The notes below the pieces were generated by a model. That model had not been told where the DNA came from. It did not search any database and saw nothing but the letters and a program-made list of their open reading frames with translations. The position numbers and the translations under genes are program-made. Of a stretch of 64,000 nucleotides of DNA, positions 1 to 6,948 are shown piece after piece (position 1 is the first letter of the stretch; every line of letters starts with the position of its first letter). The stretch comes from Gymnodinialimonas sp. 57CJ19 (GTDB lineage: Bacteria; Pseudomonadota; Alphaproteobacteria; Rhodobacterales; Rhodobacteraceae). The stretch lies in the NCBI RefSeq assembly GCF_038396845.1, contig NZ_CP151587.1, forward strand, positions 2,578,001 through 2,642,000, given 5' to 3'.

Positions 1-504
1 AAGTTTCATCCGACGATGCAGGGCTTTTTCCCTAACGACCGCGACGCCTGCTACACGGTGCTCGAGGCTTGCGCGGAAGAGGGCGTGATAACCCTGTTTC
101 ACACCGGGCAAACCGGTGTCGGGTCCGGGATGCGTGGCGGCATGGGGATGCGACTGAAGTATTCCAACCCGATGCATCTGGATGATGTGGCCGTCGATTT
201 CCCGGACATGCCGATCATTCTGGCCCACCCCTCATTTCCCTGGACGGAAGAGGGGCTGGCGGTCTGTCAGCACAAGCCCAACGTCTACTACGACATGAGC
301 GGCTGGAGCCCGAAGTATTTCCCCGAGACCTTCATCCGCTACGCCAATTCTATCCTGAAAAAGAAGATGCTGTTTGGCTCGGACTGGCCTGCCATCACGC
401 CGGACCGCTGGTTGGCAGATTTCGAGAACGCCCCCTTCAAGGACGAGGTGCGCCCCTTGATCCTGAAGGAAAACGCGATGCGTTTGTTGGGCGAAACCAC
501 GTGA
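1..504 (+). CDS. Amidohydrolase family protein, C-terminal part (truncated by window edge)
   Basis: The reading frame is open from base 1, so the start lies outside the window and only about 167 C-terminal residues are seen. The visible part begins with KFHP and then QGFFPND. It contains an HTG motif near the start, LAHPSFPW in the middle and FGSDWP near the end, which is the order of metal-binding His and Asp residues in the amidohydrolase-2 (metal-dependent TIM barrel) family that includes ACMSD and related decarboxylases. The substrate cannot be told from this fragment. An internal ATG at 16 is unlikely to be the true start because the conserved residues run into the edge. The family call is firm; the function is open. 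Confidence 0.8.
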   Translation, partial: KFHPTMQGFFPNDRDACYTVLEACAEEGVITLFHTGQTGVGSGMRGGMGMRLKYSNPMHLDDVAVDFPDMPIILAHPSFPWTEEGLAVCQHKPNVYYDMSGWSPKYFPETFIRYANSILKKKMLFGSDWPAITPDRWLADFENAPFKDEVRPLILKENAMRLLGETT

Positions 505-619
505 TCGTGCGGCCATAAGGCGGAGCCGAAATTGAAACGTGGATCGGCCCGATTGCAGCCGTGGTGCTGATCGCGGGCCATGCCATTTCAGCAAACGGCC
601 CGCGGTCCGCCCTCGTGGT

Positions 620-1327
620 TTAGGCCTTCGCGGCCCTTGGGCCCCGGATCAGCAGCCAAAGGGCAAAGCCGATCTCGGAAAGGGACACGATCCCAAGCAG
701 GGCAAGTTTCACCGCCGCCAACGTGGTGGCGTGGGGCAGGGCGAACATCTGCACGCTATCCACCAGATAGCCCACGCCCCCCACCATCAACCCCACTCCG
801 AAGACCCGAGGAAACAGGCCCGATCGGATCACCAACCCGCCAAGCAGCAGCAGATGCAGGCAGAAAAACAGCTGCCAAATCCAGACGCCCGCATCGTGGA
901 TATGGCGCATAAGTCCGGCCAATTCGAGGCGCTGAAGCTCGGAAAAGCTGCCCAAAGGCACCGTGCCATCGGCCAGCGCCAAAGCGCCCGCGTGAAAAAA
1001 CAGCATCGCGGCCATCACGGCGACCATCATCAACCGCGCGAAAGACGCCGCCAGTGAAAGCGTCTCGTTGACCGGTTTGAAGATGAAATACAGCATGACG
1101 CAGACCAGAACCTCCGCCATCATCATCACCACGTCTCCCACCAGACCGGCATGGAAAAGTCCGCGTTGGGCCGTGATATTGGCGAAGGTCGCCGCCGGAT
1201 CTCCGGGGACGTTCAAGGTGCTCGGCACATAGAGAATGGCAAAGCCCCCGGCGAGCGCGATGATAAGATAGAGCAGGCCGGTGACACGGGCATAGGCCCG
1301 AGAGGAGGGATTATCCAAGACACGCAT
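620..1327 (-). CDS. DUF4386 domain-containing membrane protein
   Basis: The product is about 235 residues with roughly six hydrophobic segments. It starts MRVLDNPSSRAYARVTGLLYL, and the run YARVTGLLYLI is typical of the DUF4386 family of integral membrane proteins, whose function is unknown. The start at 1327 is chosen because AGGAG sits about 8 bases upstream; a longer reading to 1423 has no such site. It is divergent from dusA with about 220 bases between them. There is no partner gene here that hints at a role. Confidence 0.75.
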   Translation of the reverse strand: MRVLDNPSSRAYARVTGLLYLIIALAGGFAILYVPSTLNVPGDPAATFANITAQRGLFHAGLVGDVVMMMAEVLVCVMLYFIFKPVNETLSLAASFARLMMVAVMAAMLFFHAGALALADGTVPLGSFSELQRLELAGLMRHIHDAGVWIWQLFFCLHLLLLGGLVIRSGLFPRVFGVGLMVGGVGYLVDSVQMFALPHATTLAAVKLALLGIVSLSEIGFALWLLIRGPRAAKA

Positions 1328-1548
1328 GGGAGGGCTCCTGTGGCGGTGAGTTTGAAATCTCCCTTTGTCATACGCCGATCCGAGCCCCATGGAATTGAAT
1401 GGATTTGCGGAATTCATATGCAAAATTGCATGGAATGGCCCCCGACGCTGGTCGCGGACCCGGTCGCCAGACGCCCTGGCTATTGTCGTCAGCCCGGTTT
1501 TGCCCTAACTAGATACATTGCCCCATCGCCTGCCTGTGGATCAGATAA

Positions 1549-2556
1549 GTGACTGATAGTAAACAAGTTAATCTAGATGCCGCCGCCCGCCTTTCGGTCG
1601 CGCCGATGATGGATTGGACCGACCGCCACTGTCGTTATTTCCATCGGCTGATGTCGCAGCAGGCGTTGCTCTATACCGAAATGGTGACAGCCCCCGCGGT
1701 CATTAACGGCGACCGGGCGCGATTGTTGGACTTCGACGGGGCCGAACATCCCGTGGCGCTACAACTGGGCGGCTCGATCCCGGCAGAGCTGGCGCGGGCT
1801 ACGCGGATCGCCAATGACTGGGGTTACGATGAGGTGAACCTCAACGTCGGCTGCCCCTCGGACCGGGTGCAATCGGGCTGCTTCGGGGCTGTCTTGATGA
1901 AGCAACCCGACCTGGTGGCCGAATGCGTCGCTGCAATGCAGGACGCCAGCGCGGTTGAGGTCACCGTGAAGTGCCGTATTGGCGTGGATGAGCAAGACCC
2001 GGCAAAGGCCCTGCCGCAGTTCCTTGACGCCATCGTCGGGGCAGGGGTGCGGCGTGTCACGATCCACGCGCGTATGGCATGGTTGCAGGGGTTGAGCCCG
2101 AAACAGAATCGCGATGTGCCGCCGTTGGACTATGACCTGGTCCACGCCATGAAACGCGCCCATCCGCAGCTGCATATTTCCATCAACGGCGGCATCGCCA
2201 CGCTTGCTGAGGCGCGCAAGCATCTGGACGCGGGCCTTGACGGTGTGATGATCGGCCGGGCTGCGTATCACACTCCGGCTGAAGTCCTCTTACAGGCCGA
2301 TCAGCTGATCTACGGCTCGGATCATCCGCCGCGCAGTGCCGTGGATGTGGCCCACCGAATGCTCCCCTACATTGAGGCGCATCTGTCGGGCGGCGGTCGT
2401 TTGAACCAGATCACCCGCCATATCCTTGGGCTTTTTGCAGGCCGCCCCGGTGCCCGCGGCTGGAAGCGGGTGCTTTCCGAAGGCGCCCATCTGGACGGCG
2501 CAGGCCCCGAACTGATCGAACGCGCCCTGGAAGAAGTCACCACCCGCGCCGCTTGA
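1549..2556 (+). CDS. dusA: tRNA-dihydrouridine(20/20a) synthase DusA
   Basis: A 335-residue FMN-dependent reductase that converts uridine to dihydrouridine in the D-loop of tRNAs. The sequence shows the Dus signature APMMDWTDRHCRYF at residues 18-31, YTEMV at 42-46, NVGCPSDRVQSGCFG at 99-113 with its conserved cysteines, and SINGGI and GVMIGRAAY further on. MMDWTDRHCR is characteristic of the DusA subgroup. The start codon is GTG with only a weak ribosome site. It lies directly before a tRNA-Arg gene. Integrases that target dusA are known, but the insertion here is in the tRNA. Confidence 0.93.
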   Translation: MTDSKQVNLDAAARLSVAPMMDWTDRHCRYFHRLMSQQALLYTEMVTAPAVINGDRARLLDFDGAEHPVALQLGGSIPAELARATRIANDWGYDEVNLNVGCPSDRVQSGCFGAVLMKQPDLVAECVAAMQDASAVEVTVKCRIGVDEQDPAKALPQFLDAIVGAGVRRVTIHARMAWLQGLSPKQNRDVPPLDYDLVHAMKRAHPQLHISINGGIATLAEARKHLDAGLDGVMIGRAAYHTPAEVLLQADQLIYGSDHPPRSAVDVAHRMLPYIEAHLSGGGRLNQITRHILGLFAGRPGARGWKRVLSEGAHLDGAGPELIERALEEVTTRAA

Positions 2557-2607
2557 GCGGATTTGAGATTGCGGGGGCGCAAAGGGGCGGATATACCGCG
2601 CCTCAGC

Positions 2608-2684
<77 letters not shown>

Positions 2685-2804
2685 TTTAAATTCAATTTTT
2701 GATTTAAAATCAGAACTTTAACAGATAACCTATGCCACGTGTCCCCCATTTTGACCGCCTTTTCAATTTGGTATTGGCCCGTGCGTCGCTGAAGAGGTCT
2801 CGTC

Positions 2805-3227
2805 ATGAAAAGCACTCCGCTCCACACTGCATTCGCGTTCCTTTTCATCTTTTTCGCCCTCGGCTGGACCGTGCCAGCGAACGCGATAGAGATGTGCCCC
2901 AGATCGGACCGCTATACCTGCGTTGTCGATGGCGACACTCTTTGGCTTGAAGGTGTGAACTATCGACTTGAAGGGTACGACACGCCGGAAGAATACAACA
3001 ATGTTTGCGGTGGGTTTGCTGAAATTGACTTAGCACGCGCCGCGACACGGCGTCTCCGAGACCTCCTCAATCACAACAATTGGGAACTGCGTTCTCTTGG
3101 GCAAGCGGACCGCTACGGGCGAGTGCTGGCCAACATCTACATTAACGGTGAGGACGTGGGCGATATACTTGTGCGAGAAGGGTTGGCCCGATATTGGCCC
3201 GATGGCGAAGAGTTCTGGTGCCGCTGA
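2805..3227 (+). CDS. Secreted staphylococcal-nuclease-like (thermonuclease family) protein
   Basis: A 140-residue protein with a signal peptide (hydrophobic stretch at 8-21, cleavage probably after ANA at 25-27) and a short SNase-like domain. The SNase landmarks are VVDGDTLWLEG at 40-50, RLEGYDTPE at 54-62 and DRYGRVLANIYI at 102-113, ending in EGLARYW. Arg54, Glu62 and Arg106 fall where the catalytic Arg, Glu and Arg lie in SNase. It probably hydrolyses nucleic acid in the periplasm or outside the cell. GAGG about 7 bases upstream supports the ATG. It is the first cargo gene after the tRNA, and its AT-richer sequence fits horizontal transfer. Confidence 0.8.
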   Translation: MKSTPLHTAFAFLFIFFALGWTVPANAIEMCPRSDRYTCVVDGDTLWLEGVNYRLEGYDTPEEYNNVCGGFAEIDLARAATRRLRDLLNHNNWELRSLGQADRYGRVLANIYINGEDVGDILVREGLARYWPDGEEFWCR

Positions 3228-3389
3228 TCTGAAGCCGCTTGCTAGCACCAGATTACTTGCGACCTTTTCGCGCTATTTCTAGCGGTGGTCGACCGTGTTC
3301 CAGATGCGGGACACAACTCTGTTAACCGTAGATTAGTGACTTCGCCGTAGGTTGGTGGTAATCTTCATCGGTATGAATGAGGCGATGCT

Positions 3390-3857
3390 ATGTTTGGTTC
3401 TGAAGCAGCTTCCGTGACGCAGGGCAAGGTTTCCAATTGGATAACTGGCCTTGCAGTGATTGTGGCGATAGCCGGGATTGTGGCGACCGTTTTGCTATAT
3501 AAAAACACTGTTGCCATCCAAGCAAGAATATCTAGCTACACTGCGTCTAGCGTCGACGGAAATCTTGTCCTGTCAGGGGGTGGACCTGAATTTATTCAAC
3601 CTGACTATATCACAGTAAGGCCGATTTGGGCACCGAGCGACCTCATTGCTCCTTCGCAAATTAATGGAACCGCAATTGTTTTCCCCAGCGGAGTAATAGA
3701 TGCTTCTACCAACACTATTACCTACGAGAGAATCCTGGACCGAGTATGCGGATACGACGACCTTCAGCGCTGCGAACACGCCAATCCTGTATTGTTGGAA
3801 GTCTCGATTTCCCTCCTGGGCAGTTTTATCGACGTAGACCCAGTGCCAGTTCGGTAG
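3390..3857 (+). CDS. Hypothetical protein with N-terminal membrane anchor (element cargo)
   Basis: I do not recognise this 155-residue protein. One hydrophobic segment at about residues 17-38 suggests a single-pass anchor. The remainder (about 40-155) is polar and beta-like, with two cysteines in VCGYDDLQRCE. GAGGCG lies just upstream of the ATG. Its last 112 bases overlap the start of the next reading frame, so the two could be translationally coupled or joined by frameshifting. Base composition is AT-rich compared with the chromosome. No homologue or function can be proposed from sequence alone. Confidence 0.6.
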   Translation: MFGSEAASVTQGKVSNWITGLAVIVAIAGIVATVLLYKNTVAIQARISSYTASSVDGNLVLSGGGPEFIQPDYITVRPIWAPSDLIAPSQINGTAIVFPSGVIDASTNTITYERILDRVCGYDDLQRCEHANPVLLEVSISLLGSFIDVDPVPVR

Positions 3858-4903
3858 CGTTAGCAGCGCTATCAGGTTTCCTTGGGGCGATTGTAACATT
3901 TTTCCCGACAACATCCAGCGCTTGCAGTACATCAATCGGGCCGTTGGGTTCATCTTCTTGTTTACAGGAAGCTGAAGGAGACAGTTACCCACTGATTCTT
4001 TCGGGGTCGACTGTAGCAAGCGCAGTTGAAAGCATGACCCGCTCAGGTTTAACTGAAGAGGATATTTCAGTCGTGGCTGGAGTGCGTCTGAGGGATTATC
4101 TTTGGGACTCTGGCGCTAGTTCCATAACGATTGACCTACTAAACGCAACCGATATCGATGGCTGGTGCTTTATGACCCCCGAGGGTCGTGCCTCGGCTGT
4201 TTTCATGGACCCACAAACCTTGATAGAGCAAGGTGGTTGGGATTGCATGCAACTTGCGGTCGCACTGTTAGCACATACAACGGTGGTACAGTCAGAGTTG
4301 GCTATGCAAGCCGCATGGCGAGTGGGTGGACTGCGCGAACCGTCTGAAATGCAATCTAATTTTGCCGCTCAAATGATTGCGCTAGGGCAGGCACAAGAGA
4401 CTTCGTTTTTTGGTGGCTCTGCGGCTGAGGAGGCCGTTGAGGCCGCTTTATTGCAGCTGCCAAATTTTCCGCTGGATCAACATGTTTCTTACATGCTGCG
4501 AGAACATGGAGCGCCGGAACCATACGACTCTAGAATTGTTCAATCGTTGTTCTTCGATGTGTCGACAGGTGCTAGCGCCTTTCTGTACGGAGGGGCAGAC
4601 AGCGAGGCAATGCCGCAGGACGCTTTTTGGATCTCATCCGGAAATTGGGATGTCTTCGATCCACGTGACATCGAAGATCCAGATTTTTCCCTGCCTTCAA
4701 ATGTCGTAGCGCTTTCAGAGTATGAATCCGTCGGATGGGCCCTTGAAAGCACTAGTGGGCTTAGTGTCGTTTTGCGGAACCGCTATGTGAACTCAAATGC
4801 GACAAGGCGGATTCTAGAACTTGTGCACGCTGCACAACTTCAACTGGAGTATCTGCCTCCGGAGCTACGTTTCTTATTTGCTCAAGAAGGCGAGTTCCAA
4901 TAG
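3746..4903 (+). CDS. Hypothetical exported protein (element cargo)
   Basis: An unrecognised reading frame of 385 codons. A hydrophobic segment (VALAALSGFLGAIVTFF, about residues 37-53) is followed by TTSSAC, which resembles a signal peptide ending at a cysteine. The basic stretch before it is unusually long. The only ATG in frame is at 3746, inside the preceding gene; no ATG, GTG or TTG follows until well past the hydrophobic segment. The true start is therefore uncertain, or the protein may arise by frameshift from the upstream gene. The long C-terminal part is acidic with no motif I know. It is the largest cargo gene of the element. Confidence 0.55.
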   Translation: MRIRRPSALRTRQSCIVGSLDFPPGQFYRRRPSASSVALAALSGFLGAIVTFFPTTSSACSTSIGPLGSSSCLQEAEGDSYPLILSGSTVASAVESMTRSGLTEEDISVVAGVRLRDYLWDSGASSITIDLLNATDIDGWCFMTPEGRASAVFMDPQTLIEQGGWDCMQLAVALLAHTTVVQSELAMQAAWRVGGLREPSEMQSNFAAQMIALGQAQETSFFGGSAAEEAVEAALLQLPNFPLDQHVSYMLREHGAPEPYDSRIVQSLFFDVSTGASAFLYGGADSEAMPQDAFWISSGNWDVFDPRDIEDPDFSLPSNVVALSEYESVGWALESTSGLSVVLRNRYVNSNATRRILELVHAAQLQLEYLPPELRFLFAQEGEFQ

Positions 4904-5326
4904 GCTGCGAGTGTTCGGACAAGAAAATGGACTACTTTCGTCTAGGTTGGCGCGAGAAGTTTAAGTGCCAAAGGTGGTAAGTCTCGGCAATCTGTTGCTT
5001 GTCTTGAGCCATCGCTGCCGCACTGATGCCTCTATATATCTTAAAAACACGTTCGGAACGTGACCCGTTCCAAGGGCCAGTTGAGGGGGGGGGAAGTTGC
5101 AAGCCTCTGATGAGAGACCGGCGGATGTAGCCGAATTTTGAAGTCGTCAATTTGAAGGCAAATAGTCCGGATATAGTTGCGCATTTGGCATGCTAGCACA
5201 CTGGTGCCCCCTCCTATGAGTGGTAAGTATTAGTGTCCCACCAGAGTACCCAACATCTGCCGACAACGGGCTTTGACGGGTTCTCTGGTGGACCCTTTGT
5301 GTCGTTCGGGTTTTGTATTGGTCCCG
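4904..5326. other. Non-coding stretch inside the element with clustered inverted repeats
   Basis: No credible gene is seen. The left part (4904-5220) shows only short frames without ribosome sites. The right part (5238-5348) is rich in inverted repeats: CCACCAGAGTACCC at 5238-5251 against GGGTTCTCTGGTGG at 5278-5291, TTTGACGGG at 5272-5280 against CCCGTCAAA at 5323-5331, and GGGTACTC at 5341-5348 complementary to 5245-5252. The last lies inside the neighbouring gene's end. Confidence 0.6.
5238..5291. repeat. Imperfect 14-bp inverted repeat (possible origin, oriT or terminator)
   Basis: The arms CCACCAGAGTACCC (5238-5251) and GGGTTCTCTGGTGG (5278-5291) pair at 13 of 14 positions around a 26-base loop. 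It lies just downstream of the minus-strand winged-helix gene. No T-run follows in either direction, so a plain intrinsic terminator is unlikely. A replication or transfer origin of the element is a guess based on position. Confidence 0.5.
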
Positions 5327-5746
5327 TCAAAAGTGGCGACGGGTACTCTCATGGTCCGTCTTTTGTTTTTTGCGCCACTTAGCCCAATCGTTTGAGGCGT
5401 TCTTAGCCCCTTTCACGGTCTGCATTTTTTTCGTGGTTATGCGCCACTCGTGCGCCTTGCGCCCGTACCAGTTGCCCGGTTGGTGTAGCGCAATGAAGCC
5501 CTTGTCTTGGAGTTCAACAAAGGCGCGTTGTGCTGTCCCTTTTGAAATGCCAAGCGCCTTGACCGCTTCATTCATTGAAAGGCGCACGTTGCCATTGTTG
5601 CCGCCGTGGTATCGCGTGTGCAGCTCAAACCAGACTTTGATAGCGGCCCCTGAAAGGGACCGCCATGCTTCCGATTTCAGCATTGCGTAGGGCATGTTGA
5701 TGTATTGCCCTTCAGTCTCGCTGCGCTTTCCCTTTGCTCTGCTCAT
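5327..5746 (-). CDS. Winged helix-turn-helix protein (element control or replication)
   Basis: A 139-residue basic protein. A winged-helix segment is recognisable at about residues 28-90: SGAAIKVWFELHTRY, then LSMNEAVKALGISKGTAQRAFVELQDKGFI, which reads as helix-turn-recognition helix-wing. The C-terminal tail is Lys/Arg-rich. This type is common as a helix-turn-helix gene in alphaproteobacterial integrative elements, and some relatives are annotated as replication or regulatory proteins. The start at 5746 has AGGAGGG upstream. It is the last gene of the minus-strand operon, 2 bases after the stop of the preceding gene, and the inverted-repeat cluster lies just beyond its stop. Confidence 0.7.
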   Translation of the reverse strand: MSRAKGKRSETEGQYINMPYAMLKSEAWRSLSGAAIKVWFELHTRYHGGNNGNVRLSMNEAVKALGISKGTAQRAFVELQDKGFIALHQPGNWYGRKAHEWRITTKKMQTVKGAKNASNDWAKWRKKQKTDHESTRRHF

Positions 5747-5748
5747 GG

Positions 5749-5913
5749 CTATCCCTCCTGCGCTAATACAGAGAGCCACACGCGCACGGCGACCTTGCGG
5801 CTAGTGCATCCCCCCAAGTTGAGCAGATGCGCGTCACGGCCTACCTGCGCGGCGCGTTCGATATGAACGCGCCACTGGCCTTGGGTGTGGGTGAGGTGGG
5901 CAGTGGTCTTCAT
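5749..5913 (-). CDS. Small hypothetical protein, 54 residues
   Basis: Starts MKTTAHLTHTQGQWRVHIE and ends VRVWLSVLAQEG. GGGGAGGG precedes the ATG at 5913. The start codon overlaps the stop of the 33-residue frame before it (ATGA), and its own stop is 2 bases from the next start, so it sits in a coupled operon. No motif is recognised. The coupling and ribosome site, rather than homology, support it as real. Confidence 0.55.
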   Translation of the reverse strand: MKTTAHLTHTQGQWRVHIERAAQVGRDAHLLNLGGCTSRKVAVRVWLSVLAQEG

Positions 5914-6011
5914 GGCCGACCCTCCCCATAGATCAGAGGGGCCATTTGGCGGGCCTTGGTGGCGGACCAACCGTGAAGGCGGCGAAGGCGGGCGATGCGT
6001 TGGGCCATCAT
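5910..6011 (-). CDS. Micro-ORF, 33 residues, in the element operon
   Basis: The frame reads MMAQRIARLRRLHGWS and ends LIYGEGRP. It is positively charged, with the pattern of a short amphipathic helix. Its ATG overlaps the stop of the upstream winged-helix gene and its TGA overlaps the ATG of the next gene. Both junctions are ATGA-type overlaps. GAGGTGG lies upstream of its start. Such precise fitting between two genes argues for translation, though the frame is too short to judge by codon use. Confidence 0.5.
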   Translation of the reverse strand: MMAQRIARLRRLHGWSATKARQMAPLIYGEGRP

Positions 6012-6304
6012 TGCGCCACCTCGGCACTCAACCGCTCAATGGTGGCGTGCAAGATGTACCTGCCGTGGGTGCCGGGAAATTCGCCGCCGTGGGGTTCGCG
6101 CCTGGTTTCGATGGGGACGCCCAGCCCTCGCAAGTTGTGGATGTATGCAGACCAGCGTGGCCCAGTGGGTTCGTCCCTTGGGGAAACACCCGATTGAGCA
6201 GCCTTTGCGAGTTGTTCGAGCGCCCAAAGGTCGCGCCCTTTTACGTTGATGGTGAAGGGGACGCCGTTGTGGGGGCGAATGCGCACAATAGTAGAATCAG
6301 CCAA
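6008..6304 (-). CDS. Winged-helix (HTH_39-like) DNA-binding protein
   Basis: About 98 residues. The part LWALEQLAKAAQSGVSPRD, then RWSAYIHNLRGLGVPIETRREPHGG and HGRYIL, follows the layout of the short winged-helix domain seen in phage and island proteins: recognition helix with YIHNLR, then a two-strand wing. The start is chosen as TTG at 6304 because AAAGGA lies 6 bases upstream; an alternative TTG at 6319 has no ribosome site. It heads the overlapping three-gene run 6304-5749. It probably regulates the element. Confidence 0.65.
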   Translation of the reverse strand: MADSTIVRIRPHNGVPFTINVKGRDLWALEQLAKAAQSGVSPRDEPTGPRWSAYIHNLRGLGVPIETRREPHGGEFPGTHGRYILHATIERLSAEVAQ

Positions 6305-6403
6305 AGCCGTTCCTTTCAATTGTCGCGCGGAGTGGGTAACTATTCCGTATGCAGGAAAGCGATGTCCCGCCCGCGCTCATATGGTGGTGAGTGTGGGCGG
6401 TTC

Positions 6404-6580
6404 TCAGGCGGTTTCGCGCTGAGAAAGCCAAGTCTGAATGCTTGATTCAGACCAACCTACGGCTCGTTTGCCTAGCTTCACTGGCCGTGGAAAAGTGCCC
6501 TCTGAAATCATGGCATAGAGAGTGGACCGGGAAAGTCCGGTGATTTCTTCGACGGCCTGTCGTCTAAGATGGCGCTCCAT
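6404..6580 (-). CDS. AlpA-family excisionase / transcriptional regulator
   Basis: 58 residues: RRQAVEEITGLSRSTLYAM, then GTFPRPVKLGKRAVGW and a C-terminal IQTWL. This is the classic AlpA/MerR-like compact DNA-binding fold: helix-turn-helix, then FP-xPVKLG-xRxVxW. AlpA of P4-type elements activates the integrase or assists excision. AAAGGAG lies about 8 bases before the ATG at 6580. It is upstream of the minus-strand control operon and downstream of the integrase, with a gap of about 370 bases from the integrase stop. Confidence 0.85.
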   Translation of the reverse strand: MERHLRRQAVEEITGLSRSTLYAMISEGTFPRPVKLGKRAVGWSESSIQTWLSQRETA

Positions 6581-6948
6581 ATGGATACTCCTTTGGCAAC
6601 GGGCAGCGCAAAAAAAGTTTGCGCTTGGCCCTATGGTTTGCGAGACAGGAGTCTGAAAATGCACCGTGGTAAGTCATTTTCGACCCGCCTCCTGATGCCA
6701 TGCACGGCGTTGGGAGGCACCGATCTTTTCGCATCAAATCGGCCTGACTCGGTATACATCGGCCATCTCCAACTCAGCAACTTTGGTAAGTCTATTGGTA
6801 ATTTGATTAGTGCCACTATAGCTGAGGTTGCGCTATATGTTGTTGTTTCAGTCTTGGAATTGTCAATATGTGGATGTGACGTGGCTGAACAGCCACGCCA
6901 GATCTTATTCATTCGACTTGGAGAATAAGGCGGTAGACTGAGTGGGTC
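6581..6948. other. Intergenic region between integrase and alpA-like gene
   Basis: I see no supported gene. A minus-strand frame of 93 codons (6631-6912) lacks a ribosome site. The region should contain the promoter of the alpA-like gene. A perfect palindrome lies at 6881-6898. Confidence 0.5.
6881..6898. repeat. 18-bp perfect palindrome (possible operator)
   Basis: CGTGGCTG-AA-CAGCCACG spelled as two 8-base arms with a 2-base centre. The tiny centre makes an RNA terminator poor and no T-run follows, so binding of a dimeric regulator is more likely. It lies about 50 bases beyond the integrase stop. Confidence 0.4.

Noticed and set aside
1549..2556. dusA as the integration site of the element
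   Set aside because: Integrases that use dusA are known, but the direct repeat lies in tRNA-Arg, and dusA is intact.
4932..5150. 72-codon minus-strand frame in the element
   Set aside because: No ribosome site, no recognisable product, and low-complexity runs of G within it.
6631..6912. 93-codon minus-strand frame between integrase and alpA-like gene
   Set aside because: No ribosome site and no motif. It covers a palindrome and the probable promoter region.
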